This document shows, piece after piece, positions 59,548 through 64,000 of a stretch of DNA of 64,000 nt. Source of the stretch: Gracilariopsis chorda (Eukaryota; Rhodophyta; Florideophyceae; Gracilariales; Gracilariaceae); NCBI GenBank assembly GCA_003194525.1, contig NBIV01000260.1:1-64000 (forward strand), written 5' to 3'. The notes beneath the pieces were generated by a model. The model did no database searches. It was not told the origin of the DNA and worked only from the letters and a program-made list of their open reading frames with translations. Position 1 is the stretch's first letter. Every line of letters starts with the position of its first letter. The position numbers were made by a program, and so were the translations under genes.

Positions 59548-59910
59548 TTTCGCCTCGAACAAGTAGTATTCTACGTAGGAACGAGTACGACAGCACTGGC
59601 AAAACTCAAGTCCATTCTTCAAGCCTTTTTCTGGAGTCATGTGCCATGTGCCAAGCATTAAGTCCGTTTCCCGGGTAGATGTTATCTTCACAAACGTAGG
59701 CGTAGCCTTATGTATGTCCACTGCAAAATCGCGGTCAGTCACAGGTAAAGCACAATTTTCGAATGCCGGAACTACTGGCGATTGTACCGTCGGTACTAAC
59801 ACTGCGATGATACGTGACACGAGGAACCTTGAAACGCAAACTTCACCTTCTGAGAGAAGAAGATTCAAAAGGTGAAAACCAATGTGTTCAACATATAACG
59901 AGCTAAACAT
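59548..59910 (-). CDS. Possible small ORF or upstream exon, 121 aa
   Basis: Starts MFSSLYVEHIGFHLLNLLLS and ends RTRSYVEYYLFEAK. The second half (FENCALPVTDRDFAVDIHKATPTFVKITSTRE, then GTWHMTPEKGLKNGLEF) has protein-like composition. It could be a small gene or a 5' exon of the spliced gene just downstream on this strand. No homology recognised. Confidence 0.3.
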
Positions 59911-60640
59911 AGGCTAATGCTGTAAGCAGAGCACACATAGCAGAGATCAGGACAGTTTCTCGTAATTGGACGCGAGCGACATATTACCAAGGGTACCTAT
60001 GGTCGCTTCTTGAAAGAGCGAAAAAGCATTCCTTGAGTCGTCTTTAATAATTAATCATAGTATTACAATTAGGCTAACAGTTGAAAAGTTTTAAATATTC
60101 TGCACCATCAAATTTAAAGACCAAATAATCCACTTGTCCTTACAATCAGGCGATGGGCATACTTTTCCAGGTCACACACGTAGCTGATAGCTTAGAGAAG
60201 AATTCAAATGACTTCATCGGGCCCCTGACAATTCTACAGTAGGACGTATGCGCAAATTAAGGAGTCAAGCGCAGATACTCCCTCTCCCATAGGATACTGC
60301 TGTGCATCTTATGGCAAAGGCGGTATCTGCGCAGCTAGAAAAAGCAGCCGCACCCGAATAAAGCCTATGCAAAACTAAGACTACTGAAGACGCCATTTTG
60401 GTGGCAAAAATAGCGCGGCGATTACAAGCCAAAATAAAACAAAAACAATAGCCTCTTCGTAGCAAAACAAGGAGCGCTAGCCACCAACAATGACCAACTG
60501 TGGGCCTTCAAACCACCGAAGTAGACAAACGTAAACAACAACCGAATAACGGGACGACTCAGAGCGATTCCAAGTCAAACACCTGCGATTAGTCCACAAT
60601 AAATCTCACGCTGAATGGCTTGATCAACGAATCCTTTTCT
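59911..60640. other. Unassigned intergenic stretch
   Basis: AT-richer, no coding frame, no LTR match. I see nothing specific. Confidence 0.45.
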
Positions 60641-61421
60641 CGTTGAACACAGCAGCCCAAAAAAAGTATAAAAATAAGTATGAACGATCCAGAGGCACTT
60701 CTCCAGGATCAAACAGATAAAAACTTAAAGAAAAAAGGAGAAACCAAGGCCAAGAAACACCAAGATATGGAGGGTTGTTGGTTGGAGGCCGTGACCACGG
60801 GCCGGCCAAAGTAAAGTAGTTGAAAGACCCCAGCCCAAGGTTGCTACCCCTACGGACAGGACTGCTGATGCTGGTTGAAGCCTGGGGTTTGGGGTTGAGC
60901 TGGGAGGTGTTGTGGCTGGAGTTGGAGCAGAAGCCAACTTCCGGCGCCTTTTATAGACAAAAAAAAGCCAGGAACTAACTCTAGCTAAGAGTAGTGCCAT
61001 AACATGCCAGCTTGGCATTAGATTCTAATCAATCCTCTAGACTACACGCGCATACGCAGCGCATATACTTGCGTGTCTAGCCTACAGCGTAAGCATAATT
61101 TATACTCATAACAATAGACATGATAGCTAGCTACGACCACAAACCACAACTCTTGACGTTGGAAGCCCTTTTTGTAGCCAACAATTGCACCAGCGGTAAG
61201 CAATAATATTATGCCCGACAGCGGTGAAGAGTTCCGTAGGAGTAATATAGAGTACAGAAGAACACTCCAGATTCAACTGGAGGGTTCTGTAGGCGTAGCC
61301 ATTATTAATTAGTGGCAACAGGCAGTCCATCCTTGCTGCCAACAGCGACCCACCCATACACGTCGCAAAGTTTCTTCCGTAAACTTTACGTGTGCACGAC
61401 ACGCGTCGAACACACTTCACA
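60640..61421 (-). repeat. Element F 3' LTR (left end uncertain)
   Basis: On the minus strand a polypurine tract TAAGGAGGGGAG (61422-61433) precedes TGTGAAGTGTG, the probable LTR start at 61421. A TATAAAAGG (60947-60955, minus) suits an LTR promoter. The CA end cannot be placed without the other LTR; 60640 is only an estimate. Confidence 0.5.
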
Positions 61422-61486
61422 CTCCCCTCCTTAGCGGTCGCTTCCCCGGGCGACCAAGAACCAATAGACTGACATGACTGTGGGTT

Positions 61487-62650
61487 CTAGACAGGGCGAA
61501 AACTGAAGGTGAATGGTATGTCCATGCGGTTTTGATCTGGCTCATAGCTTAGCACAAACTGACGGCCACTCCTTAACTGCGCCAAGAATTCTGTAGTTTC
61601 ACGCGGGTACGTCTTTTCTGGCGGTAAGTGTCCGTACTGTCCCACGACAAAATGATAGAGATAAGTTACGAACTCAACACCTATAACCTGTCCAATGGCG
61701 GTGTGAAGATGATCAATCAACGACAGAAGCGTCTGAAAGGTGTCCGGCCTGAGATAGGGTCCATAAAGCTTGTAGATTGACAAACACAAATGCAGAAGTT
61801 TCCACACAACCTTCTCACGAACATGCCCGGGTTCACCAAGCGGTGCGAGCCAGGCAGATATTGGTCTTCCAGCAACGAAAAGCATTTCCAGGTTATCATC
61901 TTGGTCGCAAAGGCCGTAGTTGACCATCATCGGTAATACGATCGGGTTGGATCCCAAATCTACCATATATTCCTCTTCCTTATGGTGAAGCACCATATTC
62001 ACGCGCATGTTTTTCCTGTCTGTATCGGTACAGCACTTCCGACCATGTACGACGACGCAGGATGATGAGTTAGGTTGGCGTGGGTTGTAAAGCATCAGGC
62101 GGCGTGTGTGAATTCCTTCCCGAGTGAAGTGGTTTCCTTCTGAGATGAGTTCGTAGCGTGGTTGTTTAGATTTGACTACACGGCAGGGTCCGTAATACTT
62201 TGATCTGAACGCAGGCCATTTCACGTTCGAGTTCAGAGCCTTTCCACGCATCACCAACACCTGATCCCCTACCCGAAACCTGTGTCCGTACTTCTTGTTA
62301 TCTTCGCGGATTGGTTGCGGTACAACTCGTTGAGCGCGGTGAGCTAACGCCGCCAAAACTTCCACCCGACGATGAAGCGGAGTAGACACACGAAGCAAAG
62401 TGACCGGATCGGAGGGATGCATGCGTGGCATTGTTCCGTAAAGGAATTCAAAGGGTGAATGTCCTTCTCTCATTTTGCGGCGTCTATATCCGTACAAAAC
62501 GTTTGGTATCGCTTCATCCCACTGCATATTTCCACTTGTGACAACCTTTGCCAATGAATGTTTAATAGTGCCGACCATTCTCTCAGCACGCCCGTTCGAC
62601 ATAGGGGCGTATGCAAGAGTCGGTTTCCATTGGATCCCCTTGCTCTCAAC
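61487..62650 (-). CDS. Element F integrase C-terminal part with long extension
   Basis: It continues in frame after the TAG at 62651-62653. FVESKGIQWKPTLAYAPMSNGRAERMVG carries the third catalytic residue (Glu in GRAERM), then YGYRRRKMREGHSPFEFLYG, RVGDQVLVMRGKALNS and the GPY-like YYGPCRVVKSKQPRYELI. After LMLYNPRQP about 190 further residues follow to 61487. This extension includes a strand-rich start (VHGRKCCTDTDRK, EYMVDLGSNPIVLPMMVNYG) and helices (VREKVVWKLLHLCLSIYKLYG, FQTLLSLIDHLHTAIGQVIG). It is not a chromodomain and I do not recognise it. Confidence 0.83.
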   Translation of the reverse strand, partial: VESKGIQWKPTLAYAPMSNGRAERMVGTIKHSLAKVVTSGNMQWDEAIPNVLYGYRRRKMREGHSPFEFLYGTMPRMHPSDPVTLLRVSTPLHRRVEVLAALAHRAQRVVPQPIREDNKKYGHRFRVGDQVLVMRGKALNSNVKWPAFRSKYYGPCRVVKSKQPRYELISEGNHFTREGIHTRRLMLYNPRQPNSSSCVVVHGRKCCTDTDRKNMRVNMVLHHKEEEYMVDLGSNPIVLPMMVNYGLCDQDDNLEMLFVAGRPISAWLAPLGEPGHVREKVVWKLLHLCLSIYKLYGPYLRPDTFQTLLSLIDHLHTAIGQVIGVEFVTYLYHFVVGQYGHLPPEKTYPRETTEFLAQLRSGRQFVLSYEPDQNRMDIPFTFSFRPV

Positions 62651-63997
62651 GAACTACTGCACCGCTTTTGCCATGAACGACGTGGCATTGTCCGATACGA
62701 TTACACGGGGAAAGCCAAAGGGGTCAATGATCTGGGTCCTGATAAAATCGAGCACCACCGCAGCCGTAGAGTTTGGGGTGGCCACGGCTATAGGCCAGCC
62801 AGTCAGGTGCTCCACCCCAACGAGCATGAACTTGTTTCCGGCCATTGTGACCGGGAAAGGGCCAGCAAAATCCAAAGAAAATACATGAAATATTCCGGTC
62901 AACGGAAAACGCTGCCCGGCTTGGTAGGATGTCAGAGGTTTTGATAGTTGACATTCCTTGCAGCTTTTGACGTAATTCGATATTTTTGCAATGAGGCCAC
63001 GCCACCAGAATCGATCCGTGACAAACTTTCTCGTAGCCGCGAAGTCCCAATGTCCCATGTCGTCATGAAACATCCTTAGCAATGGCTCACGCTCCTCAAC
63101 GGATGGAACGGCACGCAAGCCATCAGGCGTTTTTCGAAACAATCTTCTTTCCCAGACAACAAATTTTCCTGAGTTTCTCTTTACTGCAATCCTCAACTTG
63201 GTGTCGGGCTCTTCGAAAGGCATGCCGCTGATGTGGCGTGCAATGTTGGCGTAGTAGGGCTCCAGCCCATGAACGTACCCTGCATCCTGCACATTCAGCA
63301 CCTCAACGGCCTGATCTGCGGCTTCTTTGCAGTCAGCAAAACGTGAGAGGTAATCAGCAGCAGAGTTCCGAGCGCCAGGCCTGTACACGATGTCAAACTC
63401 GTATTCGGCAAAGAGGTCGAGCCAGCGAGCCAGGCGGCCGTGCACGTCTTTCTTCTTGAACACATAGCTCAGTGCTTGGTGATCAGTAACCAGCTGAAAC
63501 GGAGCGGCTCCGAGTAGGTAAATACGAAACTTCTTCCGGGCGAAAACCACCGCCAGAGCTTCCTTTTCACATACGGAGTACCTCTTTTCGGCCTCGCTCA
63601 TCGTCCTGCTAGCGAACTGAACGGGATGGAACATCCCATCTTCTTTCTTCTGTGACAGAACCGCGCCTACGGCAACAGATGAGGCATCCGTTTCGACGCG
63701 GAAAGGCGCTCTGTAGTCTGGGAACCTCAATACCGGCAGACTGGTGAGCTTTTCCTTAAGCCCCCGAAATGCCACCAGCATTTCATCCGTGAAGGTAAAC
63801 TTCTTCTTTTTTGAGGTTGCAGCATGTAGTACGCCTGCAATTCCCGAAAAATTGCGAATAAAGCGCCTGTAATACCCCGCGAGCCCGAGAAAACTTCTCA
63901 GCTCAGTCACTGTCCTCGGCTCAGGTGCCTTGTGTATGGCCTCTACCTTGGTCGGGTCCACCGATACAACTTCTCTGTCCACGACGTGCCCTAGCAA
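62651..63997 (-). CDS. Element F RT thumb, RNase H and integrase core (5' part outside the window)
   Basis: This 447-aa stretch is open to the window edge. RT thumb LRSFLGLAGYYRRFIRNFS is followed by RNase H: RVETDASSVAVGAVLSQ (Asp), SVCEKEALAVVFARKKF (Glu), LVTDHQALSYVF (Asp) and ARNSAADYLSRF. The integrase has an HHCC domain (HDDMGHWDF ... CKECQLSK), D in SLDFAGPF and D in VIVSDNATSF. It ends KAVQ and TAG; the same frame resumes at once with FVESKGIQW, so the TAG is a nonsense change or a misread codon. Confidence 0.87.
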
Positions 63998-64000
63998 TGA

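Larger units (their letters stand above)
61422..64000 (-). mobile_element. Element F: third Ty3/gypsy lineage, partial
   Basis: The pol C-terminal two thirds, polypurine tract and 3' LTR are present; the 5' part lies beyond the right edge. The pol wording (RT thumb LGHVVDREVVSVDPTKVEAI, RNase H VTDHQALSYVF, integrase SLDFAGPF) differs from both A/B/C and D. There is no chromodomain; instead pol has a long C-terminal extension. Only one stop interrupts 2.5 kb, so it is younger or better kept than A or D. Confidence 0.85.

Noticed and set aside
60640..61020. Minus-strand frames of 61 and 97 aa as genes
   Set aside because: They lie in the probable LTR of element F near its TATA box and lack any family likeness.

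Overview
This is nuclear DNA from a eukaryote. The right half holds compact host genes, mostly single-exon, with the few visible introns 80-94 bp long, an intron-bearing tRNA gene and GC-rich coding sequence. The left half and the right edge are packed with Ty3/gypsy LTR retrotransposons. This layout, with gene islands separated by nested LTR elements and a Phe-containing plastid-type leader on one protein, best fits a florideophyte red alga of the Chondrus kind. That is an inference; no ribosomal or plastid marker is present.

Region 1-30.3 kb is a retrotransposon nest. Element A (1-8240, +; 5' end outside the window) is a chromodomain Ty3/gypsy element (chromovirus) whose 3' LTR ends exactly where a truncated LTR of element B begins, so A probably inserted into B's 3' LTR. 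Element B (8241-17878, -) carries gag with a zinc knuckle, protease, RT, RNase H, integrase and chromodomain, with several frame breaks. B lies inside element D (17879 to about 22745, +), a different gypsy lineage, which also carries a solo LTR with 5-bp target duplications in its protease gene. A decayed pogo/jerky-like DNA transposon (E, about 22.78-24.51 kb) is split by a second solo LTR, again with perfect 5-bp target duplications. Decayed LTR pieces follow, then element C (26785-30277, +), a 5'-truncated relative of B. A and C each carry a long unrecognised ORF in antisense between the chromodomain and the 3' LTR. B has lost it by a deletion between short direct repeats.

Region 31-60 kb holds host genes: a probable plastid protein, a small hypothetical, an Mcm10-like replication protein (-), a two-exon membrane-anchored cupin, a WD40 protein, a two-exon Qa-SNARE (syntaxin), two or more short spliced genes (-), an HI0933-type flavoprotein (-), a sirtuin (-), a 708-aa protein of unknown family, tRNA-Ala(CGC), a proline-rich PH-domain protein, an endonuclease III (-), a PHO80/P-type cyclin (-), a coiled-coil protein, a membrane-anchored RNase T2-like protein lacking its catalytic residues (-), and a C2H2 zinc-finger factor with a TATA box (-). 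Several neighbours are divergent pairs sharing one upstream region.

Region 60.6-64 kb is a third gypsy lineage (F, -) with an unusual C-terminal extension on pol and a single in-frame stop.

The most interesting signals are (i) a dense, family-specific series of short hairpins running through the LTRs and coding regions of elements A, B and C, including one LTR stem that covaries between copies, and (ii) the conserved antisense ORF of the A/C family.
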